Assembly: GCA_964532995.1 (NCBI GenBank)
Contig: CAZHJN010000057.1
Location: forward strand, 1 to 9,649
Length of the DNA: 9,649 nucleotides
Source of the DNA: DTJG01 sp964532995
GTDB lineage: Bacteria > Ratteibacteria > UBA8468 > B48-G9 > DTJG01
Direction: 5' to 3'
In this document: piece after piece, positions 1 through 7,594 of the stretch
Numbering within the stretch: position 1 is the first letter of the stretch
Layout: every line of letters starts with the position of its first letter
The notes under the pieces: generated by a model
Seen by the model: only the letters and a program-made list of their open reading frames with translations
Told to the model about the DNA's origin: nothing
Database searches by the model: none
Position numbers and translations under genes: made by a program

Positions 1-60
1 AATTCCATCAGGAAACTCAGCTAAGATTTCCTCACTTATTCCTTTTAACAAACCGCGCAC
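1..60 (-). CDS. 5' end of a gene leaving the window, GTG start
   Basis: Only 20 codons are visible, reading MRGLLKGISEEILAEFPDGI with GTG read as Met. The start is supported by AGGAG at 68-72, 7 nt ahead, and by a strong promoter farther upstream (207-234). The frame is open to the window edge and has an amphipathic, protein-like composition. An in-frame stop at 163-165 limits how far upstream any alternative start could lie, and no ATG occurs in this frame between them. There is no signal peptide, so the product is probably cytoplasmic, unlike the rest of the window. It cannot be assigned to a family from so few residues. Confidence 0.5.
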   Translation of the reverse strand, partial: MRGLLKGISEEILAEFPDGI

Positions 61-200
61 AGAAAAACTCCTGTCTGAATGGTATCGGATAGGGTTTTGA
101 GGATTATAAAAGGCAGAAAGGGGTTTATATCTATTTCTCTGCGAGCTTTTCCAGATTTGCTGCTAAAATCCATATAGTATGACATTGTTTCAGATGTCAT
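61..200 (-). other. Probable 5' leader of about 140 nt, no convincing gene
   Basis: Between the predicted start of transcription (about 200) and the GTG at 60 there is no convincing coding region. Besides the 5'-terminal hairpin, GCAGAGA (minus strand, 142-136) can pair with TTTCTGC (119-113, one G-U pair) across a 16-nt loop. I do not recognise a known riboswitch. A 51-codon frame from an ATG at 200 to a stop at 45 lacks a Shine-Dalgarno and is judged spurious. Confidence 0.35.
179..200. promoter_or_regulatory. 7-bp inverted repeat at the predicted transcription start
   Basis: ATGACAT (179-185) and ATGTCAT (194-200) are perfect reverse complements separated by 8 nt. The repeat begins at the predicted +1 of the promoter at 207-234, so it could be an operator read by a dimeric repressor, or a 5'-terminal stem-loop that protects the message. 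The symmetry is visible; the role is inferred. Confidence 0.4.
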
Positions 201-206
201 GAACAT

Positions 207-234
207 ATTATAAGCTTTATTGAAGTTCAGTCAA
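207..234 (-). promoter_or_regulatory. Strong sigma70-like promoter for the gene leaving on the left
   Basis: -35 TTGACT (229-234, five of six), 16-nt spacer, and a perfect -10 TATAAT (207-212). Predicted start of transcription is near 200, which gives a leader of about 140 nt before the GTG at 60. It marks a new transcription unit after the pseudopilin. Confidence 0.6.
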
Positions 235-248
235 GTATGTGAAACAGA

Positions 249-267
249 TTCGTTATCTGACAACGAA
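249..267 (-). terminator. Small hairpin after the pseudopilin gene, weak terminator candidate
   Basis: TTCGTT (249-254) and AACGAA (262-267) form a 6-bp stem with a 7-nt loop about 30 nt past the pseudopilin stop. There is no proper U-tract after it on the minus strand, so it is at best a weak or factor-assisted terminator. It is the only simple hairpin I see between that gene and the next promoter. Confidence 0.25.
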
Positions 268-296
268 GGTGAAATTTTCAGAAATGGGCGAAGTAT

Positions 297-1037
297 CTAT
301 TGATTTTGACCGCTGAACCAGAATGGGTCTGTTGTTCCTGGAAACCATACAGGCACCTGGTTTTTTGTTCTTGTTTCAACATGTCCATCGCAGAAAAGAA
401 AACCTGCTGTGCCTGAGTGTCTGTAAGCAATTCCCATCTCAGGATGATTGAAGTTTATTCTTGCGTAATAATCAGAGTTATCAAGTTCTGGACCCGGTTT
501 CATATCGCAAAGTAAAAATGTTTTATCAGGTGTTCTTATTCTTGAAAGTTTGGGCCAGTATCTCAAATCAGGGTCAGGGCTTGTTCCGCAAAGATAACCG
601 TTGATTCCATACCAGACAGCAACCTTATTTACCGCTGGTTCCATTCCACTCCAGTCAACATTCCAGTAAGCAGAACTTTTTGGTTCAGCAGGACATCTTA
701 AAATTCCTGCAATCCAGTTATCCTCAGCGGGATCATACATGCTGCTGTAGGCAACAAAACCTGTCCTTGTTTTTGGAACATAAAGCGCAATCTGTGTGAA
801 CCAGACATTTGACATTGTCGCATCCTTTGGAAAAAAACCATCCCAGTCCTGAGCATACAGAGAAAAACAAAGACCGAGTTGTTTCAGATTGCTCAAACAG
901 ACCGCCTGATGCGCCTTTGCTCTCGCCTTTGCAAGAACAGGAAGAAGCATTGCTGCAAGAATGCTTATGATGGCAATAACAACAAGAAGTTCAATCAGGG
1001 TAAAACCAATTTTTGATCTTCCTTTCCAGAGATCCAT
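297..1037 (-). CDS. Type II secretion pseudopilin / prepilin-like protein with H-X9-DG motif
   Basis: 246 residues. A short basic leader MDLWKGRSKIG is followed by FTLIELLVVIAIISILAAMLLPVL, a textbook prepilin N-terminus: a prepilin peptidase would cut after Gly11 and methylate Phe12, and Glu16 is the conserved Glu5 of the mature protein. The body continues AKARAKAHQAVCLSNLKQLGL and YAQDWDGFFP, and near the C-terminus H207-SGTAGFLFC-D217-G218 is the H-X9-DG motif of the prepilin processing-associated domain typical of Planctomycetota, Lentisphaerota, Verrucomicrobiota and similar groups. Such proteins are made as inner-membrane precursors and are thought to assemble into, or be displayed through, pseudopilus-like structures. 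The start at 1037 gives the correct leader length. The in-frame TTG at 1091 would add 18 residues, lacks a Shine-Dalgarno and overlaps the giant gene. The ATG is 10 nt past the giant gene's stop with no clear Shine-Dalgarno, so translation is probably coupled to it. Apparently the last gene of the unit. Confidence 0.88.
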   Translation of the reverse strand: MDLWKGRSKIGFTLIELLVVIAIISILAAMLLPVLAKARAKAHQAVCLSNLKQLGLCFSLYAQDWDGFFPKDATMSNVWFTQIALYVPKTRTGFVAYSSMYDPAEDNWIAGILRCPAEPKSSAYWNVDWSGMEPAVNKVAVWYGINGYLCGTSPDPDLRYWPKLSRIRTPDKTFLLCDMKPGPELDNSDYYARINFNHPEMGIAYRHSGTAGFLFCDGHVETRTKNQVPVWFPGTTDPFWFSGQNQ

Positions 1038-1047
1038 TATTTTCTGA

Positions 1048-4000
1048 TCACATCTTCTGCAATACAAAGTTTTTGGTTGCAAAAGAACCAAGCCTGAACT
1101 GATATTTTCCTTCAGCAGGGTATGTTATTCTGAATCCTGATTTTTCAGCCCAAACCTCATAATCACCCGCTGGCAATGGATAGAACTGAAATTTGCCGTC
1201 TGCACCCACCGTGTACTGAAGGGTGCCAGCAGGTCCCTGGCAGTAGATGATTGTTCCCGCAGGACCCGCAATATCATTCACCCTCACAGTACCGGATATT
1301 GAATATGCAACAATCGCGAAATCTTTTCCTGTTGCATTCTGTGGTATTGTGACATTGTGGGCACCGCCTGATGGAGAGACAACTGTGTGGTTGGTCAAAC
1401 TGGCAGAGACAGTGTAACTACCAGCAGGAAGGATTGAAAATTTATAGAAACCATTGTGGTCAGGATTTGTGTTTATCGTGCCGATTGGTCCTGTCAGTGT
1501 GATTGTCACCTTGTCAGGCGTGCTGGGGCTGTTCATAAGGGAAACCTTTCCTGAGATGTAGAAGGCTGTTATGACAAAGTTTTTGTCAGAGACATCATTT
1601 CTCAATGTAAGGGTGTATTTACCTCCGTTTGGAGAAACAACCGTATAACCTGGCAGACTGGCAACAATCTCATAATTACCTGCTGGAAGCGGACTTATCT
1701 TATAGAAACCACTGGCATCAGGGTTTGTTGTTATGTCAATTCCAGGACCTGTGCATCTGATTGAAACAGAACTCAAATCGCCTGTTGTCTGATAGAAACT
1801 GACCTTTCCTGAAATGGAATATGCAACAAGGGTAAAGTTTTTGCCTGTTGCTGAGGGTCCAATCTTCACTGTATAGGTTCCATCACCACCGGGTATCCGT
1901 GTTGAAAAATAAGGCAGAGAAGCACTTAATTTATATGTCCCTGCTGGAAGCTGGGGAAAGATGTAATTGCCATTTGCATCAGGGCTTGCAGTACTTGTGG
2001 TTGTTCCGTCTGTGCAGGTTATCACAACACTGCTCGGGTCTGCTCCGCCGAGTACCTTTACATTTCCTGAGATTGAGTATGTCGCAAGACTGAAATTGCA
2101 GTTTGCAAGGTTTGACCTTGTAAGGGTAATCCTGTAAGAACCTCCGGAAGGCGCAACAGTTGTATAATCCTCCAGCGTTGCTGAAAGCTGATAGGTTCCT
2201 GGAGAAAGCCCTGAAAGTGTGAAATTGCCGTTTGAATCAGGATTTGTTGAAAGCCCTGCTGCAGAAATAACAACATCAGTCACGTTTCCTGTTCCATTCA
2301 GAATTGTTACCTTCCCTGAAACAGAAAGAAGGGTGGTTGCCATAAGAGTGAAATCCTTCAGGGAAGCGTCAGGACCAACTGTTACAGTGTGCTTTCCTGA
2401 TGCAGGATTTATAACAGTGTAACCATCAAGAGTTGCATAAATCTCATATGTGCCAGGGAAAAGATTGGTGAATTCATAATAACCTGTTGGACCCGGATTT
2501 GTTGTAAGATTGCCGCATTTAATAACAACGGAACTTCTATTGCCTGTTCCTCCATTAAGGCTCACTGTTCCTGAGATTGTGTAGGTTTTTGTAAGGACAA
2601 AATCACAGTTCTGCGCATCAGGACCAAGCCTGACACTGTAAAGGTTGTTCTTGGGATCTGTCACAATATAACCCGGCATTTCAGCATAGACCTGATAGTT
2701 CCCTGCAAGAAGTTCTGTGATTGCGTATCTTCCAAACGCATCAGGGTTTACAATCGCTCCAGAACTGCATACAATTTTCACCTGTGTGACATCGCCACTA
2801 TCAATGGTCACTGTTCCTTTTATTGAATAGGTTGGAATTGCCTGCATCACAAAATCAACACCCGAAACATCCCTGTCATAGAGTTTTATTGTCTGCTTTC
2901 CAGAGCCACCTGGATTTGTTGTTTTATATTTTGGCAGTTCAACCCAGAGTTCGTAGCTACCTGCTGGCAGATTTGCAAAACTGTACTGTCCTGAAGCATT
3001 TGGATTTGTTGTTAGGTTTCCGCAGTGAACAACAGCGGATGTTACAGAAGCCGAACCTCCAATAAGCGTGATGGTGCCACTGATTTTGTAAACTGGAACC
3101 GGATCAATGACAAGAGTGAAATCTTTTCCTGTTTCATTCTGGTTTGTCTCATCAAGAACAATGTAGTAATGACCTCCGGCTGCTGCGGGTATGGTTGTGT
3201 GATAGCCCAGTCTCTCCACCCAGACATCATAGGTTCCAGGGCTTAAGTTCTGGAAAATGTAGTTTCCATAAGAATCAGGGTATGTCGTCATTTTGCCGCA
3301 GTGGACAAGAACCCTGTCAGGAGTCACATCGTTTGAAATAATGGTTACTTTACCTGAGATTGAACAGACAAATTGCACCGGGTCAGTCTTCGGCATCAGA
3401 AGGAAGTTGACATCTGTTGATGATGGTGGAACGCGTACAACAGGCCATGAACCTGTTTTCTCGTTCGGCCTGAGGCTGTAGAAACCAGGAAGGACAGTTC
3501 TCACCCTGTAGTTGTAACCTGTTTTAATGCCTGAAATAAGGTATGTACCGTCATTATTCGGCTTAACAATAATTGTTTCATCTTCTGTGCCATCCGGCTT
3601 TAATCTTATCGCAGAAACAACTGCTTTTGTTAAATCCGCTGTGCCCTGATAAAGAGTAATTTTTCCTGAGATTGTATACGCTGAAATATAAAAGTCCTTC
3701 TGCTCATCCTTATTTGAGATAATAACATCGTAATATCCGGAAGAAGGAGAAATGATGCTGTGGCCCTCAAGTTTCGCTTCTATCCTGTAAGGAACCGGTA
3801 TACCTGTGTTGGGGTCTGCAAGTTTTGAAGATGGCAGCAGATTATAAAATTGGTAGTTTCCATTTGAGTCCGGATGAATAACCATGTAAACACTTGGGAC
3901 ATCAGGATTTTTGCTCACCGCCGAACAGATGAGCGTGACATTTGTAACAGGCTCAATCGATTTTCCCATAAAGATGATTCTGCCTCTGATTGAGTAGGTT

Positions 4001-6621
4001 ATCAGATAAAAATCCTTTCCTGTTATGTCTTTGTTTGTTATGGTTACAGGATGACTGCCGCTGCCTGGATATACAGTGACATAACCTTTCAGCTGAGCTG
4101 ATACAGAATATTTTGCAGGAACAAGGTTTGTAAATTTATAGTTGCCGCTAACATCAGGTATTGTTGTAATTGTTACATATTCTTCTTTCACAGAATTGTA
4201 GTAACTGCAAACAACAAGGACCTCATTTGGCCTGCATGTACCACCGGCAACAGTAATTTTGCCTGAAAGAGAGTATTTTGAAACAGGTTCAACAAGAAAA
4301 TTGTTGCCTGTGGAATCAGGACCAACAGAAATTCCATCGTACCTTCCTGATAGAGGATTTGTTATTTTATACCCCTGCGGAATCTCAAGCCAGATTCTGT
4401 ATGTTTGATTTTCCGGAACCTTATCAAAAAGATATGTTCCATCATTGTCAGGATGCAACTCAAATGAGATGCTTGTGTCAGAGGTGCAATCGCAGTGAAC
4501 TTTTGTGTCAGGAGCCCTTATTATTCCTTCTGAGATATCAACCCTTCCGCTTATCTTATAATAGTTGATAGGAACAAGATCAAAAGGAACAACAGTTGTA
4601 TCAGCGTCAAGGTTATCAACAAGAATATTTCCATCTGCAGGATTTATTGTTCTGTAACCATCCATTTTCACCCATAACTGGTATTTGTTGCCTTTTGGCA
4701 TTGCACTGAAAGAGTATTTCCCTGCTGAATCTGGATTTGCTGTTCCCTCAATGCTTGTTGTAAGATTTTTGCAGTAAACAACTGCTTTTGTGGGATCTCC
4801 TGTTCCGCCGATAAGATTGACTTTACCTAAAATTTTTGCTGTGATTTCGCCTGTTTCATCCCAGGTAAAAACAAAATCCTTCCCTGTTGCATCAGGACCC
4901 ACACTGACTGTGTACTCTACTGTTGGAGGGAATGTGCAAACATAATCTGAATAATCAAGATCACCTTCTGGCAGGATTGCGCGCAGTTTATAGGTTCCGG
5001 CAAAAACACCCGGAACATAAAAATTACCTTTTGAATCCGGATTAACAGGCGTATAGCTTCCGCACCCGATCTGAATCCGGGTAACATCAGAGGGTACGCC
5101 GCCAGGTCCACCAGCAAGTGTCACTTTTCCTGCAATAGTGTAGGTATTTTTGTAAGCAAGTGTAAAATCAACATTTTTCTTTATATATTTTGGTGCATCA
5201 TTCTCGTCAGGAATCTTAACTGAGATATGTCCCGCGTTCTCCACAGGATAAGCAATCCTGTAGCCGGGTAATTCCGGATAGATATCATAGGTTCCTGGAG
5301 GCAAATGAAGAAACTCAAATTTCCCAAGCGAATCGCAGTTGGTTGTGTTCCCACCACAATGGACAACAACATCTGTATAGGAACCTGTACCTCCGCTTAT
5401 TGTTACCTTGCCATGAACATCATAACCAACCTTGAAAGGACCGATGGATAGGAAGTGTTGTGAAAACTCGCCTTTGTAATTGTAGTCTCCGCTTGTTTCG
5501 TTCATCCTGTTGTGGGAAATCGCAACCAGATACCAGTCACCACCCCTATTCTCGGGAATAACCCAATTTCCGGCACTCCACTTTGTGTCGCTTTCGCTGG
5601 GAATATCGTATGGGTTTGTCGTCCACCTGAAGTGATAATGGTCAGTATAGCCAATGTCAAATGGTATAGTGCTTGTAAATGTAAAAGTTGTGCCCATATT
5701 ATAGCAGGTATTTGTATCCTTATCCCGGTCTATCTGTGGATCATAGGGTAGTGTCCAGATTTCATCTGTCGTGGCGCACCATGCTGTTTCATCAGCATCT
5801 CCATTTCTTGACTTTGCCCTGAACCTGTAGGGGGTATTTGGCTCAAGACCCTCAACGCACCAGTAATCCCACTTGTGGGCGCACGACCATTGAGTTCCAC
5901 TCTGCACAACGGCCCCATTTTTCAGGTAGTGCTCCCAGCGTATCACTCCAACATTCGAGCCGGTCATGGATGGAAGCGGGTCATAGTCGCTGTTATATTT
6001 CCACCATCCATCATCAGTTGGTGTTGCCGGATCACAAGAACCATAGTCAGGGAAAATTGTGCTGGCTATATTTTTTTCAGTTGTCAGTCCTTCAATATAA
6101 AATGCGGAATTATTGTAATTGAAACCATTAGCTGCACTGCCGGGCAACCCTGTAAGATTTGATGGCAAAGGTAAAGCCAGTTTGAGCGTTAACCTGGCAT
6201 TCTTGCTCAAGAAATCAAATCCTTTGGGGCCAAAAATAAGCCCTGCAGGGGGTTCAATTGAAGTATAGACAGCAGCGTAATTTGAGCTGGCACTACCCTC
6301 AGTATTCCAGGCAACAATAACCCTTCTGTATTGAGTATTCGGCGCCAGTCCAGACTCAGTATATGATGTGATATTAGCATTTACCGACCAAACAGGATTA
6401 TTAGACAGTACGTATTCATTGTGAACCGAATCCCAGTACCATTCATAGCACCTGAAACCCTGTTCATTATCTGAATTGTCAGTCCATACCCAGGTGATTG
6501 AACTTGTGGTGTTTGAAATATGCTGGAAATTGGTTGGAGCAGCAGGTCTTTCTGCTTTTGCATGGCAGCATATTACAAAGAATGCTGCGGCCAGTGTGAA
6601 AAACTTAAATGATAATCTCAT
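1048..6621 (-). CDS. Giant secreted repeat protein: fibronectin III-like modules plus 16 carboxypeptidase-regulatory-like repeats
   Basis: 1857 residues from ATG 6621. Signal peptide MRLSFKFFTLAAAFFVICCHAKA, likely cut after A-K-A (residue 23). Residues about 25-120 are a fibronectin type III domain (PAAPTNFQHISNTTSSITWVW, then ITSYTESGLAPNTQYRRVIVAW). Residues about 120-399 are Trp/Tyr-rich and include a second FnIII-like end (VEGLEPNTPYRFRAKSRNG) and a probable third beta module (HYHFRWTT... DWYLVAISHNR). The last 1458 residues are 16 tandem modules of 82-106 residues, each starting near Y-x-I-S-G-K-V and containing NPDxxGxYxFxxLPAGTYxLxAxLPGY, the pattern of carboxypeptidase-regulatory-like (transthyretin-like) beta-sandwich domains common in surface adhesins and outer-membrane proteins. 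There is no PEP-CTERM, LPXTG, autotransporter, porSS-type or CFI-box tail: the protein stops inside the last module's final strand (NFVLQKM). It probably forms a long rod on or outside the cell, perhaps exported by the secretion system implied by the GspC-like neighbour. An adhesin, matrix or S-layer-associated role is inferred; no enzymatic motif was seen. Confidence 0.82.
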   Translation of the reverse strand: MRLSFKFFTLAAAFFVICCHAKAERPAAPTNFQHISNTTSSITWVWTDNSDNEQGFRCYEWYWDSVHNEYVLSNNPVWSVNANITSYTESGLAPNTQYRRVIVAWNTEGSASSNYAAVYTSIEPPAGLIFGPKGFDFLSKNARLTLKLALPLPSNLTGLPGSAANGFNYNNSAFYIEGLTTEKNIASTIFPDYGSCDPATPTDDGWWKYNSDYDPLPSMTGSNVGVIRWEHYLKNGAVVQSGTQWSCAHKWDYWCVEGLEPNTPYRFRAKSRNGDADETAWCATTDEIWTLPYDPQIDRDKDTNTCYNMGTTFTFTSTIPFDIGYTDHYHFRWTTNPYDIPSESDTKWSAGNWVIPENRGGDWYLVAISHNRMNETSGDYNYKGEFSQHFLSIGPFKVGYDVHGKVTISGGTGSYTDVVVHCGGNTTNCDSLGKFEFLHLPPGTYDIYPELPGYRIAYPVENAGHISVKIPDENDAPKYIKKNVDFTLAYKNTYTIAGKVTLAGGPGGVPSDVTRIQIGCGSYTPVNPDSKGNFYVPGVFAGTYKLRAILPEGDLDYSDYVCTFPPTVEYTVSVGPDATGKDFVFTWDETGEITAKILGKVNLIGGTGDPTKAVVYCKNLTTSIEGTANPDSAGKYSFSAMPKGNKYQLWVKMDGYRTINPADGNILVDNLDADTTVVPFDLVPINYYKISGRVDISEGIIRAPDTKVHCDCTSDTSISFELHPDNDGTYLFDKVPENQTYRIWLEIPQGYKITNPLSGRYDGISVGPDSTGNNFLVEPVSKYSLSGKITVAGGTCRPNEVLVVCSYYNSVKEEYVTITTIPDVSGNYKFTNLVPAKYSVSAQLKGYVTVYPGSGSHPVTITNKDITGKDFYLITYSIRGRIIFMGKSIEPVTNVTLICSAVSKNPDVPSVYMVIHPDSNGNYQFYNLLPSSKLADPNTGIPVPYRIEAKLEGHSIISPSSGYYDVIISNKDEQKDFYISAYTISGKITLYQGTADLTKAVVSAIRLKPDGTEDETIIVKPNNDGTYLISGIKTGYNYRVRTVLPGFYSLRPNEKTGSWPVVRVPPSSTDVNFLLMPKTDPVQFVCSISGKVTIISNDVTPDRVLVHCGKMTTYPDSYGNYIFQNLSPGTYDVWVERLGYHTTIPAAAGGHYYIVLDETNQNETGKDFTLVIDPVPVYKISGTITLIGGSASVTSAVVHCGNLTTNPNASGQYSFANLPAGSYELWVELPKYKTTNPGGSGKQTIKLYDRDVSGVDFVMQAIPTYSIKGTVTIDSGDVTQVKIVCSSGAIVNPDAFGRYAITELLAGNYQVYAEMPGYIVTDPKNNLYSVRLGPDAQNCDFVLTKTYTISGTVSLNGGTGNRSSVVIKCGNLTTNPGPTGYYEFTNLFPGTYEIYATLDGYTVINPASGKHTVTVGPDASLKDFTLMATTLLSVSGKVTILNGTGNVTDVVISAAGLSTNPDSNGNFTLSGLSPGTYQLSATLEDYTTVAPSGGSYRITLTRSNLANCNFSLATYSISGNVKVLGGADPSSVVITCTDGTTTSTASPDANGNYIFPQLPAGTYKLSASLPYFSTRIPGGDGTYTVKIGPSATGKNFTLVAYSISGKVSFYQTTGDLSSVSIRCTGPGIDITTNPDASGFYKISPLPAGNYEIVASLPGYTVVSPNGGKYTLTLRNDVSDKNFVITAFYISGKVSLMNSPSTPDKVTITLTGPIGTINTNPDHNGFYKFSILPAGSYTVSASLTNHTVVSPSGGAHNVTIPQNATGKDFAIVAYSISGTVRVNDIAGPAGTIIYCQGPAGTLQYTVGADGKFQFYPLPAGDYEVWAEKSGFRITYPAEGKYQFRLGSFATKNFVLQKM
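1051..5424 (-). repeat. Array of 16 diverged tandem protein-coding repeats, about 246-318 nt each
   Basis: Module boundaries, N- to C-terminal: 5424-5143, 5142-4837, 4836-4561, 4560-4276, 4275-3997, 3996-3679, 3678-3367, 3366-3091, 3090-2830, 2829-2584, 2583-2329, 2328-2080, 2079-1822, 1821-1564, 1563-1306, 1305-1051. Lengths in residues are 94, 102, 92, 95, 93, 106, 104, 92, 87, 82, 85, 83, 86, 86, 86, 85. The first eight are longer and more diverged, the last eight shorter and more uniform. The units have clearly diverged at the DNA level, so this is an old duplication series rather than recent unstable tandem repeats. A Cys at the end of an early strand (as in VVVHC, AVVYC, VVIKC, IIYC) occurs in all units except the 7th, 12th and 15th. 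Confidence 0.8.
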
Positions 6622-6626
6622 GTTTG

Positions 6627-6631
6627 CCTCC
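6627..6631 (-). promoter_or_regulatory. Shine-Dalgarno GGAGG fixing the start of the giant repeat protein
   Basis: GGAGG lies 5 nt before the ATG at 6621. The longer in-frame start at 6687, which would overlap the preceding stop as ATGA, has no Shine-Dalgarno and would put 22 charged or polar residues in front of the signal peptide. This decides for 6621. Confidence 0.7.
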
Positions 6632-6683
6632 ATTTTGATTTTTTGCACCTGTTTGAATACGTTTAAAAATTTCCAGGTAGATT

Positions 6684-7163
6684 TCATTTTACTGTTATTC
6701 TGTTGTTCCCTGAAATGACAAGTTCTCCTTCTCTGTATGTTGTAACTGTGCCTTCAAAAAGATACTCGCCTTTTTCTTTTTCAGGAACCTTAATCTGATA
6801 TGTTATTGTGAATGGCGCAACCTGAGTTCCCCATTGGAGCCATTTGTGAACATTGTTATTTTCTATTCTGGCGACCTGAGGGTTTGAAGATACAATTTTC
6901 CATCCTTCAGGAATTTTTTCTGCAACAACAACTCCACTTATCTGGTTTGCAGGTATAACATCAATTTTAACTGTAATTATTTCTCCTGGTCTGCAACTTT
7001 GCGGAAGAATTCTTGTACCTGTTGTAATCATAACCTTCTGCGTTTCCTGTTTTAGCGGTGCTTTTTCTGAAACCTGTTTTTTCTGTACGGGAGAGCAACC
7101 GAACAAAAATATTGAAATTAGTATTACTGATGAGACCGGCACGGATAATTTTATTCTCCCCAT
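6684..7163 (-). CDS. Small lipoprotein with the shared beta-domain
   Basis: 159 residues. Signal sequence with a good lipobox L20-F21-G22-C23, and Ser at +2, which is compatible with outer-membrane sorting. A Lys/Gln-rich tether of about 25 residues (QKKQVSEKAPLKQETQK) precedes the domain at residues about 48-159: RILPQSCRPGEIITVKIDV, SGVVVAEKIPEGWKIVSSNP, KWLQWG, TITYQIKVP, YLFEGTVTT and VISGNNRITV. This is the same domain as in the two genes upstream, here on a short tether instead of a long stalk. The start at 7163 lies inside the preceding gene (13-nt overlap), with GGAG at 7174-7177, 10 nt ahead of the ATG, and no other ATG fits the signal peptide. The gene ends 62 nt before the chosen start of the giant repeat protein. 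Function unknown; most likely a membrane-bound surface or periplasmic adaptor. Confidence 0.72.
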   Translation of the reverse strand: MGRIKLSVPVSSVILISIFLFGCSPVQKKQVSEKAPLKQETQKVMITTGTRILPQSCRPGEIITVKIDVIPANQISGVVVAEKIPEGWKIVSSNPQVARIENNNVHKWLQWGTQVAPFTITYQIKVPEKEKGEYLFEGTVTTYREGELVISGNNRITVK

Positions 7164-7579
7164 ATGTGTCTGTCTCCGCTAACTGTTAGACGCAAACTTT
7201 TTGAAATGTCTATATAACCGGTAAATTCCTTTCTTGATTTATTCCCTTTTGGAATTCCTACAGCGTATCTAATCGTTCTAAATGTTTCTCCCTTTTCAGG
7301 AATTTCCCAGACATACATATTCCTGAAAGGTTGTTTTGCAAGAGGTGGATTTGCTGCAACAAGGTCCCAGCCATCAGGAACCTTTTCAACAATTTTTGCT
7401 CCATGTGGCAGAGACGGGCTTATATCAAGAGTGACAACTATGATATCACCGCCTGTATATTTTTCCGGCAATTTCCTGATAGCAGGATTATCCAGACGTC
7501 TTAAAAAGGCTGATAAATCAGATGCTGAAAAAGAAAGCGCAAGTATTGCAAGGATACTGATTAAGAAAGCCCTTTTCAT
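7151..7579 (-). CDS. Small secreted protein with the shared beta-domain
   Basis: 142 residues. The start chosen is ATG at 7579, because GGAG (7586-7589) stands 6 nt before it and it opens a proper signal peptide (MKRAFLISILAILALSFSA..LSA, likely cut after Ala24). An upstream in-frame ATG at 7585 is too close to the Shine-Dalgarno, and a further in-frame start at 7627 lies within the predicted -35. No lipobox, so the product should be released into the periplasm or outside, unlike its two paralogues. Residues about 35-140 are one beta-domain: KLPEKYTGGDIIVVTLDI, GAKIVEKVPDGWDLVAANPP, MYVWEIP, TIRYAVGIP, FTGYIDI and LTVSGDRHIWG. This aligns by eye with the next gene over its whole length (LP-x-x-Y/C-x-x-G-D/E-I-I; V-x-E-K-V/I-P-D/E-G-W; V-S-G-D against I-S-G-N). 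Its end overlaps the next gene by 13 nt. Function unknown; a protein-protein interaction or surface role is inferred. Confidence 0.7.
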   Translation of the reverse strand: MKRAFLISILAILALSFSASDLSAFLRRLDNPAIRKLPEKYTGGDIIVVTLDISPSLPHGAKIVEKVPDGWDLVAANPPLAKQPFRNMYVWEIPEKGETFRTIRYAVGIPKGNKSRKEFTGYIDISKSLRLTVSGDRHIWGE

Positions 7580-7594
7580 ATGCATCTCCGTTAT

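Noticed and set aside
45..200. 51-codon minus-strand frame starting at an ATG at the predicted transcription start
   Set aside because: It has no Shine-Dalgarno, begins at the predicted +1, and overlaps out of frame the better supported GTG start with AGGAG at 68-72.
1038..1091. 18-residue upstream extension of the pseudopilin from a TTG start
   Set aside because: No Shine-Dalgarno, overlap with the giant gene, and it would make the prepilin leader far too long; ATG at 1037 gives an ordinary leader.
1051..5424. Periodic repeats as a possible CRISPR or satellite array
   Set aside because: The period is about 250-320 nt, the units are diverged at the DNA level and encode a continuous protein; there are no short identical repeats with spacers.
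5838..6162. Two overlapping plus-strand frames of about 95 codons opposite the giant gene
   Set aside because: They lie wholly antisense to clear FnIII-like coding sequence, overlap each other in different frames and show no domain or start signal.
6622..6687. 22-residue N-terminal extension of the giant protein from an ATGA overlap
   Set aside because: No Shine-Dalgarno there, while GGAGG stands 5 nt before the ATG at 6621, which directly opens the signal peptide.
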